A DNA stretch of 13,420 nucleotides, from the NCBI GenBank assembly GCA_024763435.1, contig JANTFN010000026.1:1-13420 (forward strand), read 5' to 3'. Shown here piece after piece: positions 1 through 7,527 of this stretch (positions are counted from its first letter, which is position 1; each line of letters begins with the position of its first letter). The notes beneath the pieces were generated by a model, which was not told the DNA's origin, ran no database searches, and saw nothing but the letters and a program-made list of their open reading frames with translations. The stretch is from Thermodesulfobacteriota bacterium. Lineage in GTDB: Bacteria > Desulfobacterota > S145-22. The position numbers and the translations under genes were made by a program.

Positions 1-1
1 C

Positions 2-184
2 GGAAAACTGATTCCCATAGAAGTGAAGTTGCCAGCAACACCCCGTCCAGCCATGGCGAATGCCATTAAAGTGTTCAAAAATGACCTTGGGGACAGGGCC
101 ATGCCGGGATATGTGGTGCATCCGGGAGATCAGAAGCTCCCTCTCGGCAAAGATGTCATAGCGTTGCCCTTTTCCGCCCTGTAA
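2..184 (+). CDS. C-terminal fragment of AAA+ ATPase, DUF4143 type (5' end outside window)
   Basis: An open frame enters from the left edge and stops at TAA 182-184, leaving the last 60 residues. The segment contains an IPIEVK motif (about residues 4-9 of the fragment), then an alanine-rich helix and a PGYVVHPGD stretch, ending in ALPFSAL. This is the typical tail of predicted AAA+ ATPases with a C-terminal DUF4143 domain, whose E-x-K core resembles PD-(D/E)XK nucleases; the role of that family is poorly defined. The P-loop half lies outside the window, so the call rests on the tail alone. The gene converges on the carboxyltransferase gene that ends at 224 and is probably functionally unrelated to it. 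Confidence 0.65.
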   Translation, partial: GKLIPIEVKLPATPRPAMANAIKVFKNDLGDRAMPGYVVHPGDQKLPLGKDVIALPFSAL

Positions 185-203
185 AATCCAACAGGGGATT
201 AAA

Positions 204-219
204 TGCGCGAAACGCGGCA
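204..219. terminator. Possible short hairpin between convergent genes
   Basis: In the 39-base gap between two convergent stop codons, TGCGCG and CGCGGCA can pair around an AAA loop (6 bp with one bulged G). On the minus strand it is followed only by ATTTAAT rather than a clean T-run. It could weakly end the long minus-strand operon, but it is not a convincing intrinsic terminator. Confidence 0.25.
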
Positions 220-223
220 GGGG

Positions 224-1771
224 TTACAGCGGAATATTTCCATGGTTTGTTTTGTCTTTCGGGATTTTTCTGTTTAAAAGCAGAATCTCAAAGGCGTCAA
301 TTAATTTTCCCCGTGTTTCCGCGGGTTCAATGACATCATCAATGAAGGTTGAATGCGCCATAACGTAGGGGCTGGAGGATTCTTTGAACGCGGCAACCCT
401 TTCTTCAAAAAAGGCTTCGGGGTCCCTGGCGTTTTTGATTTCATCTTTATAGAGAACCTTAACCGTCGCCTTTGCGCCCATAACGGCTGACTCACCAACA
501 GGCCAGGCATAAACAATATGGACCCCGAGGTCTTTGTCAATTCCCATGGCGGGTTTGGCACCCCCGTAGGCCTTTCGAATCAGGACGGCAACCTTGGGTA
601 CCGTCGATTCCGCAATCGCGAAGGGGAGTTTTGCCCCATGCCGAAGCAGCCCGTTATGCTCCTGCTGAGATCCCGGGAGATACCCCGTCGTATCCACCAG
701 CATCAGCAGCGGAATATTAAAACAATCGGCAAAACGAACAAAACGCGACGCCTTGACAGACGCGTCAATGGTCAGGGAGCCCGCCATGAATAAAGGCTGG
801 TTTGCCAGGATTCCCACCACACGACCCTGCAGCCGGCCAAACCCCGTGATGATATTTTTCGCGAATTCCGGTTTAATCTCGAAAAAATCCCCGTCATCCA
901 CAATCTGATCAACAATTTTCAGCATATCATAGGGCTTGCGGCTATCGCTGGGGACCAGGCCATTGAGTTTTCTGTTGATCCTCGGCGGCGTATCGGAAGG
1001 GTTCCCGTCCGGCGGAAACTCTTCATGGCTGGCGGGAAGGAAAGATAAAAGCCGTCGTATCGCCGCGAGGCAGGCCTCCTCCGTTTTGAACCGGTCATCA
1101 CCCAAACCGGACTTTTGGCAGTGAACCTTTGCACCTCCGAGGGCTTCCTTGGAAATATCTTCTCCAACCTCGGTCTTTGTTCCCTTGGGACCGGTCGCGA
1201 AGACATAGCTTAACCCATCCACAAGGAAGATGAAATCGGTCATGGCCGGGCCATACGCCCCATTTCCGGGTGAGGGTCCCAGCATGGCGGAGATCTGGGG
1301 GATGCGCCCTGAATTCTTTGCAAAACGTTTGAAGGTGGAATAGTGCGCGGGATTGATATACGAATTGAGCTCCAAACGCCCGCCGGAGCCGTCCCACAGA
1401 CAAATCATCGGGACACCCAGCTCCCGGGCCTTATCCATGACATTATTCATCTTTAACCGATGAACCTCGCCAAAAGAACCCCGCCAGACCGTGTAATCCT
1501 GTGAAAAAATACCAATCAGCCGCCCTTCTATTTTTCCAAACCCGGCAATAATACCATCTCCGTAAATTTCATTGCTGGCATCTTCTTTCGTTGCGCCCAG
1601 CATGCCAAGCTCAACAAACGTACCGGGGTCCAAGAGCAGGTCAATTCGTTCCCGGGCCGTGAGTTTCCCTTTGGCGTGCTGCCGGTCTATCTCTTCCAGA
1701 CCTCCACCAAGCGCCGCCTTTTTCTTGTGTTCTTTTAATGTTTCAATAGCTTTTGTGATGCCATCATCCAT
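224..1771 (-). CDS. Acyl-CoA carboxylase/decarboxylase carboxyltransferase subunit (PCC-beta/MmdA-like)
   Basis: This is a 515-residue crotonase-fold carboxyltransferase with two homologous halves. Enzymes of this family move CO2 between biotin on a carrier protein and an acyl-CoA, in carboxylases or in sodium-pumping decarboxylases. Family marks include KGKLTARERIDLLLD (35-49), GSGGR (128-132), DTTGYLPG (360-367), RKAYGGA (399-405), YAWPVGESAVMGAKA (about 421-435) and the C-terminal HGNIPL. Several normally conserved spots differ: PGNGAYGPA replaces the usual AGGAxYSPA, DGSGGR replaces DSGGAR, and Pro407 falls where PCC has a specificity-setting Asp. The ATG at 1771 has AAGGAG 9 bases upstream; an in-frame GTG at 1777 (two residues longer) sits only 3 bases from it. 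It is the last gene of the operon, 37 bases after the TRAP permease. No biotin carboxylase, carrier or membrane decarboxylase subunit is encoded nearby. Confidence 0.9.
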   Translation of the reverse strand: MDDGITKAIETLKEHKKKAALGGGLEEIDRQHAKGKLTARERIDLLLDPGTFVELGMLGATKEDASNEIYGDGIIAGFGKIEGRLIGIFSQDYTVWRGSFGEVHRLKMNNVMDKARELGVPMICLWDGSGGRLELNSYINPAHYSTFKRFAKNSGRIPQISAMLGPSPGNGAYGPAMTDFIFLVDGLSYVFATGPKGTKTEVGEDISKEALGGAKVHCQKSGLGDDRFKTEEACLAAIRRLLSFLPASHEEFPPDGNPSDTPPRINRKLNGLVPSDSRKPYDMLKIVDQIVDDGDFFEIKPEFAKNIITGFGRLQGRVVGILANQPLFMAGSLTIDASVKASRFVRFADCFNIPLLMLVDTTGYLPGSQQEHNGLLRHGAKLPFAIAESTVPKVAVLIRKAYGGAKPAMGIDKDLGVHIVYAWPVGESAVMGAKATVKVLYKDEIKNARDPEAFFEERVAAFKESSSPYVMAHSTFIDDVIEPAETRGKLIDAFEILLLNRKIPKDKTNHGNIPL

Positions 1772-1808
1772 AAACACATTCTCCTTTAGAACAGATTTAA
1801 CCTGCTGC

Positions 1809-3755
1809 CTAACCAGGACTTTCCGCCAAGCGGTTCTTTTTTATAAACACAAGAAACGCTTCAATCCCGACAATAACCACAAAAACCGAGCTACCGAGGA
1901 TGCGATAGTAATAATTGGGCCAAAACATTCCGATTGACGCGACAAGCATCGCGAATCGGGCAGGATAGCCCAGGGTTCGAAACAGATACCCCATCAATCC
2001 GGAGCCTATAGCGACACAACCGCCCACATCAAAGGCAAAAGAGAGCCCGACTGTCAGGAGGCTTCCCTCCCACAACAGCGCTGGATGATAGACAAAGGTA
2101 TAGGGGACAATATAGGCAATAATGGCCAGCTTCATGGCCGTAAACCCCGTCTGAAACGGGCGCGCGCCGGAAACTCCGGCCCCCGCAAAGGCGGCCAAGG
2201 CAACCGGCGGGGTAATGGCGGAAAGACACGCGTAGTAAAAAACAAACATATGCGCGGCAATGGCCTGAACGCCGAGTTTCAGAAGGACCGGCCCTCCGAG
2301 AATTACCGTCAGGATATAGGCCGCGGATGTCGTCAACCCCATTCCTAAAATCAGCGTGGCAATCATCACGAAGATCAAAGATAAAATAAGTGAGCCTCCT
2401 GCCGCTTCCACAACAAGGCTTGAAAACTTAAGGCCCAGGCCGGTCTGCGTGACCGCTCCAATGACAATACCGGCACACGCGCAGGCCATAATGACCTCCA
2501 GGGCGCCGGTAGCCCCTTTCGCCAGGGTAAAAATAATCTTTTTCGCGGACATTCTTGTCTCTGTCCGGAGCGCGCTGCAAACCAGTATCGCGATGATGGA
2601 CCAGAAGCCCGCTTTCATCGGAGAATATCCCTGAATTAGCAGATAAAGCAAAATTCCGGCAGGAATCAAAAGGTGCCCGCCCTTTTTAAGCGTTGCCAGC
2701 CCCGAAGGAACTTCCGCGGGATCCAGGCCTTTCAGGTTTAGACGTAATGCCTCCATGTGTGTCATGTATAAAAGGGAAAAGAAGTAGAGGACCGCAGGCA
2801 AAATGGCCGCCATACAGACCCTGATATACGGAACACCAAGCATTTCCGCCATGATAAAGGCCCCCGCGCCCATCACGGGAGGCATGAACTGACCGCCTGT
2901 TGAAGCCACCGCCTCCACTGCGCCGGCAAAGGTCGAACGGTATCCGATCTTTTTCATCAGGGGTATTGTGAACGAGCCTGTGCTGACAACATTGGCCACG
3001 GCACTCCCGGAAATCGTGCCAAAAAGGGCACTGCTGAAGATAGCTACTTTGGCCGGTCCTCCCCGGTATTTGCCCGCTATCGCATTGGCCAGTTTTATGA
3101 AAAATTCTCCTGTTCCTGATTGAACAAGAAAGGCCCCGAAAAGGATAAAAATATAGATAAAATTCGCGGATACCCCCAGGGGAATAGTAAAAATTCCCTC
3201 GGTTGTCAAATAATTATAGCCGATAAGCTCATCCCAGTAAACACCCCGGTGTCCCCAGGTTCCCGGAATATAGGCACCCAGCAGGGAATAGAGAATCGCG
3301 ATAACGGCGATAATGGGCAGCGGCCAGCCCAAAACACGCCGTGTTCCTTCGATGACAAGCAGGATTAGCATCCCTCCCAGAACAAGGTCGGCATGGGTCG
3401 GGTCGCCGCCGCGCATAACAACATCACGAAACGTAAATATTAAGTGCCAGCAGGCCACCATCGTACCCGCAATCAGGAGAAAATCAAAAAGATTCGGCCA
3501 CAGGCCTTTTTTTCGACTGGAGGGTTTGATTAAAAAAACAATCGCCATCCCAAGGGAGAGATGAACATTCCGCTGAATCATCGCCGGGTAAAGTCCAAAA
3601 TCGGAGGTGTAAAGATGAAACAGCGACATCAATACGCCAATCAAAAAAATGGCAATACCACGGGGAGAGGCCATAAAATCGGAAAGTTTTGTAAAAACTG
3701 TTGAACCGGACACTGCGGTTTTATCGATCATGTCAACCATTTTTTGATTTTCCAA
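1809..3755 (-). CDS. TRAP transporter fused permease (DctQM-type, TAXI family)
   Basis: This is a 648-residue integral membrane protein with an N-terminal group of about four DctQ-like helices (roughly 33-160) fused to the large DctM-like permease. Permease hallmarks are IFSSALFGTISGSAVAN (239-255), the STGGQFMPPVMGAGAFI block (285-301), GMGLTTSAAY (471-480) and SAITPPVALAAFAGAG (512-527). Such permeases drive secondary uptake of organic acids delivered by a periplasmic TAXI binding protein, using a Na+ or H+ gradient. Length and order fit the TAXI class, in which DctQ and DctM are commonly one polypeptide. The chosen start is TTG 3755, with GAGGTG 5 bases upstream, overlapping the DUF1850 gene by 28 bases. 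In-frame ATGs at 3740 and 3731 are alternatives; the latter would make a 4-base ATGA overlap. The substrate cannot be read from the sequence. Confidence 0.93.
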   Translation of the reverse strand: MENQKMVDMIDKTAVSGSTVFTKLSDFMASPRGIAIFLIGVLMSLFHLYTSDFGLYPAMIQRNVHLSLGMAIVFLIKPSSRKKGLWPNLFDFLLIAGTMVACWHLIFTFRDVVMRGGDPTHADLVLGGMLILLVIEGTRRVLGWPLPIIAVIAILYSLLGAYIPGTWGHRGVYWDELIGYNYLTTEGIFTIPLGVSANFIYIFILFGAFLVQSGTGEFFIKLANAIAGKYRGGPAKVAIFSSALFGTISGSAVANVVSTGSFTIPLMKKIGYRSTFAGAVEAVASTGGQFMPPVMGAGAFIMAEMLGVPYIRVCMAAILPAVLYFFSLLYMTHMEALRLNLKGLDPAEVPSGLATLKKGGHLLIPAGILLYLLIQGYSPMKAGFWSIIAILVCSALRTETRMSAKKIIFTLAKGATGALEVIMACACAGIVIGAVTQTGLGLKFSSLVVEAAGGSLILSLIFVMIATLILGMGLTTSAAYILTVILGGPVLLKLGVQAIAAHMFVFYYACLSAITPPVALAAFAGAGVSGARPFQTGFTAMKLAIIAYIVPYTFVYHPALLWEGSLLTVGLSFAFDVGGCVAIGSGLMGYLFRTLGYPARFAMLVASIGMFWPNYYYRILGSSVFVVIVGIEAFLVFIKKNRLAESPG

Positions 3756-4270
3756 ACAATCACCTCATATCGCCTTGTTCGGACGGCAATCAGCCTTACC
3801 GGTGTGCCGGGAGGCGCGTATTTTGTAAGCAGAAACCGTTTCCCCTTGATTGTTAACGTGTGATTTGCCTGGTCGCGCGATCCCATCATAAAAGGGATAG
3901 CCGCCATTACCTCATGCAGCTCCTGAAAGGTTCCCCATCCATTGGCGAGGTATTTAGGATTTGGAAAGATAAACCCCTGGCCGTTCAAATCCGAGCGAAA
4001 CGTTATTCCTGTAAGGACAAGCCGCCTGCCGCCGCTGATTTTATAATGTTCTATATACATTGCCTTGTCGTAGGAGTGTTTAAAGGACAGCGAAAAGGGG
4101 CTGTTCCCCCTGACTTTAACCCAGAAAAGCGGGGCATGTGTTTCATTGTTTTCCATTAACAGAAAAACCTGATGTGAGGAGAGCAGAAAGGCCCATGCGA
4201 CAAGGAAAAACAGGATCAGCGACTTGCCGCGAAATAACGTGCCCTTCGGAACTCTCCTCACAATCGCCAT
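3728..4270 (-). CDS. DUF1850 domain protein associated with TRAP-TAXI transporter
   Basis: This 180-residue protein has one N-terminal hydrophobic helix (about 17-36, signal peptide or anchor), after which the chain is presumably periplasmic. It carries the DUF1850 pattern LSFKHSYDK...EHY (61-76, with His65, Ser66 and Glu74). DUF1850 genes are repeatedly found between TAXI binding proteins and fused TRAP permeases, so an accessory role in that transporter is likely; its mechanism is unknown. The ATG at 4270 overlaps the TAXI stop codon (TAATG), and the stop lies inside the permease start region, so the three transporter genes look translationally coupled. Confidence 0.85.
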   Translation of the reverse strand: MAIVRRVPKGTLFRGKSLILFFLVAWAFLLSSHQVFLLMENNETHAPLFWVKVRGNSPFSLSFKHSYDKAMYIEHYKISGGRRLVLTGITFRSDLNGQGFIFPNPKYLANGWGTFQELHEVMAAIPFMMGSRDQANHTLTIKGKRFLLTKYAPPGTPVRLIAVRTRRYEVIVWKIKKWLT

Positions 4271-5235
4271 TATTTTAAGATCCCTTTGTCTTTATAGAAT
4301 TTTTTCGCGCCCGGATGGAGCGGGATGGAGATACCATTCGTGGCTGTTTTCAAGGTTATCATCTTGAATTTTGCGTGTATCGCATTAAGTTCTTTTTTAT
4401 GGGAAAAAACAGCGTTCAAAATGTTATACACAAGTTTGTTATCCATACTCGCGTAGGTAATAAAAAATCCCATCCACGCGAATGTTTTGCAATCCTTGCC
4501 AATACCTTTATAGGTGCCGGCAGGAATAATATGCCTGAAATAAACGGGCAGAATTCCGTTTATTTTTTTAAGGGCCTCGTCGCTGATATCGAGAATTCGG
4601 ATTTTGCGCTTGGTAACAAGGTCCATGATGGCCGATGAGGGCGTTCCGATGGAAGTTATGATGACATCTACCGTTTTATCCTTAAAGGCCTGCATCGATT
4701 CAGACACACTCAGGAAGTTTTCCTTGACATCATCATAGGACATATTGTGTACCTTCAGAAGCCTGCGCGTCATCAGCTCTATTCCGCTTCCGGGCGCGCC
4801 GCAGGCAATAGAATGTCCCTTGATATCCTCGAATTTTTTTATGGGAGAATCGGCAGCAACGATGACCTCTATGTCAATGGGATAGGTTGAACATACCCCG
4901 CGAATATCTCCCTTCTTCTTGCCCTTAAACATCCCGGAACCATGATAGGCATAAAAGGCCGCGTCTGGCATAACCAGGGCAAAATCCGCTCTTTTTTTGC
5001 TGACCGATCTGATATTTTCAACCGACGCCCCGGAAGGATAAGCCGTCGCTTCCGCATCCGGAATATATTTTGTGATAATCTTGGCAATACCGCCCCCCAG
5101 TGGATACCAGGTGCCCCCAATGCCGGCTGTTGCGATTCTCAAACGCATTGTCTTTGAAAATGCCGGTGAAGAAAAAGACAGGGCAACACATAAAACCAAT
5201 CCTACTACACCTAAAATCTTCAGATATTTTTTCAA
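4270..5235 (-). CDS. TAXI-family TRAP transporter periplasmic solute-binding protein
   Basis: This 321-residue protein has a clear Sec signal peptide (lysines, hydrophobic core about 7-22, likely cleavage near SSPAFS). The mature part starts with IATAGIGGTWYPLGGGIA (34-51), the ligand-binding TAXI signature, and ends with the family-typical LHPGAKKFYKDKGI (306-319). It should bind a carboxylate in the periplasm and hand it to the permease encoded two genes downstream. The start is TTG 5235, giving a signal peptide beginning MKKYLKIL, with GGAG 8 bases upstream. The 94-base gap to the ligase gene is the widest in this operon and holds a perfect Shine-Dalgarno sequence with no obvious gene and a GC-rich hairpin, both listed separately. 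Confidence 0.93.
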   Translation of the reverse strand: MKKYLKILGVVGLVLCVALSFSSPAFSKTMRLRIATAGIGGTWYPLGGGIAKIITKYIPDAEATAYPSGASVENIRSVSKKRADFALVMPDAAFYAYHGSGMFKGKKKGDIRGVCSTYPIDIEVIVAADSPIKKFEDIKGHSIACGAPGSGIELMTRRLLKVHNMSYDDVKENFLSVSESMQAFKDKTVDVIITSIGTPSSAIMDLVTKRKIRILDISDEALKKINGILPVYFRHIIPAGTYKGIGKDCKTFAWMGFFITYASMDNKLVYNILNAVFSHKKELNAIHAKFKMITLKTATNGISIPLHPGAKKFYKDKGILK

Positions 5236-5274
5236 TGGTTATTCTCCTTCTTTTATCGTTCTGGTTTCAGATGG

Positions 5275-5290
5275 CCGGGACAGCGCCCGG
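5275..5290. other. GC-rich hairpin in ligase-TAXI intergenic gap
   Basis: CCGGG and CCCGG pair perfectly around a six-base loop (ACAGCG). There is no T-run on either side, so it is not an intrinsic terminator. In the operon mRNA it could act as a stability or processing element that adjusts transporter expression relative to the enzymes; this is inference. Confidence 0.4.
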
Positions 5291-5299
5291 TGGAAAAAG

Positions 5300-5309
5300 T
5301 CACCTCCTT
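5300..5309 (-). promoter_or_regulatory. Perfect 10-base Shine-Dalgarno sequence without a following gene
   Basis: On the minus strand these bases read AAGGAGGTGA, the full complement of the conserved 3' end of bacterial 16S rRNA. No ATG, GTG or TTG opens an ORF at a normal distance after it; the TAXI start is 64 bases away with its own weaker GGAG. A CTG 16 bases downstream would give only a 14-codon peptide ending at the TAXI ribosome-binding site. It may be a ribosome standby site or a remnant of a lost gene. Confidence 0.45.
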
Positions 5310-5329
5310 TTCATTTATTTTTCCTGCTA

Positions 5330-6697
5330 TTAAACATGACGCAGGTCAACAACCCGTTTGGATTTAAACCCCTTGTCGGGATTAAAAATTTCATCCTTCC
5401 CCACAAAAACAACCTCCGGCCGCATCTCAACCGTCTGAAGGCACAGCGCCGTAACCCGCTCGACAAGTCGGTCGTCGGGCATCTTCGCGGCAATATGAAT
5501 CTGTAAGTGGTCCGGAGAAAGCGCGTCTTCCGGGTTCTGCTTTGTAAAAACCACCTGAAATTCCTCCACATCCCCCAGCCCCGACAGCGCGGAAACAAGT
5601 GGCTTCGGATTGATAAGCGTCCCCTTAAATTTGATAAGGTCACTTTTTCGGAAAGGCTGAGACACGACCCGGGTTGTTCTCCGTCCGCAGAAGGGGCAGG
5701 TTTCATGGCTCAAAACGACAATATCCCCCGTAAGATACCGGAGGAGAACCGTCCCCCTGCGATTCAGGTGCGTCACGGCCAGGTTGCCGGGCTGACCGTC
5801 GTTGATTCGTTTCCCCGTCTCGGGGTCGACGACTTCCAGAAAGAAGTGATCCGGCGCGGGATTGTGAAAGCCGCCTTCCCCTTTTTCATCACATTCAACA
5901 AGAACTGTGCTGATTTCCGTAAACCCGAAACGATTGTTTACGTGCGGATTTACCGCCCCAAGCCTTTTTAACCGGAGGATGAGATCATCCCGCAACCCCT
6001 GCGAACAGGGCTCGCCGGCGACCGCCGCAAGCCGAATTCGATGATAATCGAGGCCCATCTCCTCCGCGAGGGTCAGGAGCCTGCGAAGGAAGCTGGGGAT
6101 TCCCCAGAGAACGGTTGCCTTCGATGTCTCCACCATCCTTGCCGCGTGCCGGGACGAATGAGTCACGGGAAATTCGGGGTTGGGTGTTCCCGTCAGCGTG
6201 CTCACAAACCGGGCGCCTGTCACAGTCGCGTACCAGAACGCGGCAAAGAATGTCAGGTGCGGAACGGTTGTCAGGGGATAGGTATTGGCAATCGTATCTT
6301 CCGGCGTCAGCCCTGCCATATCCGCAACCCGTTTTGATATCATCAGCGTGGCGAAATAATCATGCGCCGTGTTATAGAAAGGCGTGGGCCGCCCGGTTGT
6401 TGTCCCGGTGGTATAAAGCATATTGTAGATGAGTTTCTCGGCGAGGGTCCCGTCAGGCAGGTTCAAAACGAATTCATCTGGAACGGTCATGTAGTCCTGT
6501 TTGGATGTCAGCGGCACCCTTTCGAGGTCCTCCGTCGTTTTGATGTCCGAAAAGTCGAGGCCTCGTTCTGAAAAAATTTTCTGGTAGTAAAGATGCCCCT
6601 TTTCGCAAAGGGCCATCATACGCCGGACCCCCTGATCCTGAACATGAATTATTTCATCGCGAGACAGGGAAAAAATATCTTGGGCATTTTGCGGCAT
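5330..6697 (-). CDS. PaaK-like AMP-forming acyl/aryl-CoA ligase
   Basis: This 455-residue adenylate-forming enzyme is related to phenylacetate-CoA ligase (family members are about 430-460 residues). It would convert a carboxylic acid, ATP and CoA to the acyl-CoA in the cytoplasm. Motifs: P-loop YTTGTTTGRPTP (95-106), GEP (228-230), FGFTEIS (257-263, matching the family's YG-TE adenine motif), YLTGD (321-325), a CPFCGRR element (334-340) and a lysine-rich C-terminal end (KGFKSKR, 442-448) holding the likely catalytic Lys. The acid is not predictable from these motifs; transport genes downstream suggest the imported carboxylate is its substrate. The ATG at 6697 is preceded by AAGGAG at 11 bases, formed by the last codons of the IclR gene, so translation is probably coupled to it. 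The gap to IclR is 8 bases. Confidence 0.88.
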   Translation of the reverse strand: MPQNAQDIFSLSRDEIIHVQDQGVRRMMALCEKGHLYYQKIFSERGLDFSDIKTTEDLERVPLTSKQDYMTVPDEFVLNLPDGTLAEKLIYNMLYTTGTTTGRPTPFYNTAHDYFATLMISKRVADMAGLTPEDTIANTYPLTTVPHLTFFAAFWYATVTGARFVSTLTGTPNPEFPVTHSSRHAARMVETSKATVLWGIPSFLRRLLTLAEEMGLDYHRIRLAAVAGEPCSQGLRDDLILRLKRLGAVNPHVNNRFGFTEISTVLVECDEKGEGGFHNPAPDHFFLEVVDPETGKRINDGQPGNLAVTHLNRRGTVLLRYLTGDIVVLSHETCPFCGRRTTRVVSQPFRKSDLIKFKGTLINPKPLVSALSGLGDVEEFQVVFTKQNPEDALSPDHLQIHIAAKMPDDRLVERVTALCLQTVEMRPEVVFVGKDEIFNPDKGFKSKRVVDLRHV

Positions 6698-6705
6698 AAT
6701 GTTTC

Positions 6706-7527
6706 TTACTCCTTGCTGTTTCCCATGAATTGAGAGGCAATCCGGGAGGCTTTTTTTAGAGGATCGATGTATTTTTCAATAACCGTCTCCATTTTAAAAT
6801 GCTGTGCGGGACATGCCAGGCTAATCGCGCCGCGGGGCATTTCCTCTTTATCAAAGATTGCCATGCCTACAGCACAGGCCCCCAACGACAACTCCTGGGT
6901 GTTGATGGCATATCCCCGTTCTCTTGAAAGGGTTAACTCTTTCAGGAATTTTCCGGGGTCCGTAATCGTGTGCGGTGTGAAAGGCTTCATTGAAACCCGT
7001 TTTAAATAATTCTGAGCCCTTTTTTCACCCATAAAAGACAAGATAGTCTTCCCGGCCGCGGTACAATACATGGGAAGGCTTGATCCCATTTGAAGATTGT
7101 ACTGAAGGATACGGTGTTTTTCGAGACGTTCCACAATAACAACTTCATCGTCAACAGTTAGGAAAAGATTCACCGTCAATCCGACAACATTAAAAAGATC
7201 CTGGAGATAAGGACGGATAAGGGTGCGAAGTTCAAGGGTTCGCATTACCTGAAACCCCAGCTTAATAACCTTTACCCCAAGATGATAGCGTTTGTTCTCA
7301 TCCCGTTTGAGGTACCCCAGGTTACAGAGGGTGGCTGTCAATCGTTGGATGGTGGAAAGGTGGAAACCGCTCCGCCTGGCAAGCTCCGTCATGGTCAGGA
7401 ACGGCGTCTCCCGGTTGAAAAGCTCCAGAAGCCGGAGGCCCTTTTCCAGAGACCGAAGAGGCTGAACACCTGTGGAATCGGAAGCGGGAATTTCAGCCCT
7501 TTCTGCTTCCATCCTCATTATAGTCAT
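6706..7527 (-). CDS. IclR-family transcriptional regulator
   Basis: This 273-residue protein has the two IclR domains. A winged helix-turn-helix spans about 21-85 (VQPLRSLEKGLRLLELF, then MTELARRSGFHLSTIQRL), and an effector-binding GAF-like domain spans about 95-265 (GSSLPMYCTAAGKTIL at 148-163; GACAVGMAIFD at 216-226). IclR proteins commonly sense the substrate or an intermediate of the pathway they control. The gene is second in the operon and starts inside the end of the dehydrogenase gene (35-base overlap), so it is likely made with the enzymes and controls their promoter. The ATG at 7527 has AAAGGGG 4 bases upstream; ATGs at 7518 and 7512 are possible. Candidate operator half-sites lie at 8385-8430. 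Confidence 0.92.
   Translation of the reverse strand: MTIMRMEAERAEIPASDSTGVQPLRSLEKGLRLLELFNRETPFLTMTELARRSGFHLSTIQRLTATLCNLGYLKRDENKRYHLGVKVIKLGFQVMRTLELRTLIRPYLQDLFNVVGLTVNLFLTVDDEVVIVERLEKHRILQYNLQMGSSLPMYCTAAGKTILSFMGEKRAQNYLKRVSMKPFTPHTITDPGKFLKELTLSRERGYAINTQELSLGACAVGMAIFDKEEMPRGAISLACPAQHFKMETVIEKYIDPLKKASRIASQFMGNSKE

Noticed and set aside
224..1771. Plain propionyl-CoA carboxylase beta subunit (pccB)
   Set aside because: Pocket motifs differ at several conserved places and no alpha subunit is present, so a specific substrate name is not supported.
1572..1937. Plus-strand open frame of 121 residues
   Set aside because: It is antisense to the carboxyltransferase and TRAP genes and has no start signal or protein features.
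5072..5506. Plus-strand open frame of 144 residues
   Set aside because: It is antisense to the TAXI and ligase genes, both of which have clear family motifs; its composition looks like a shadow frame.
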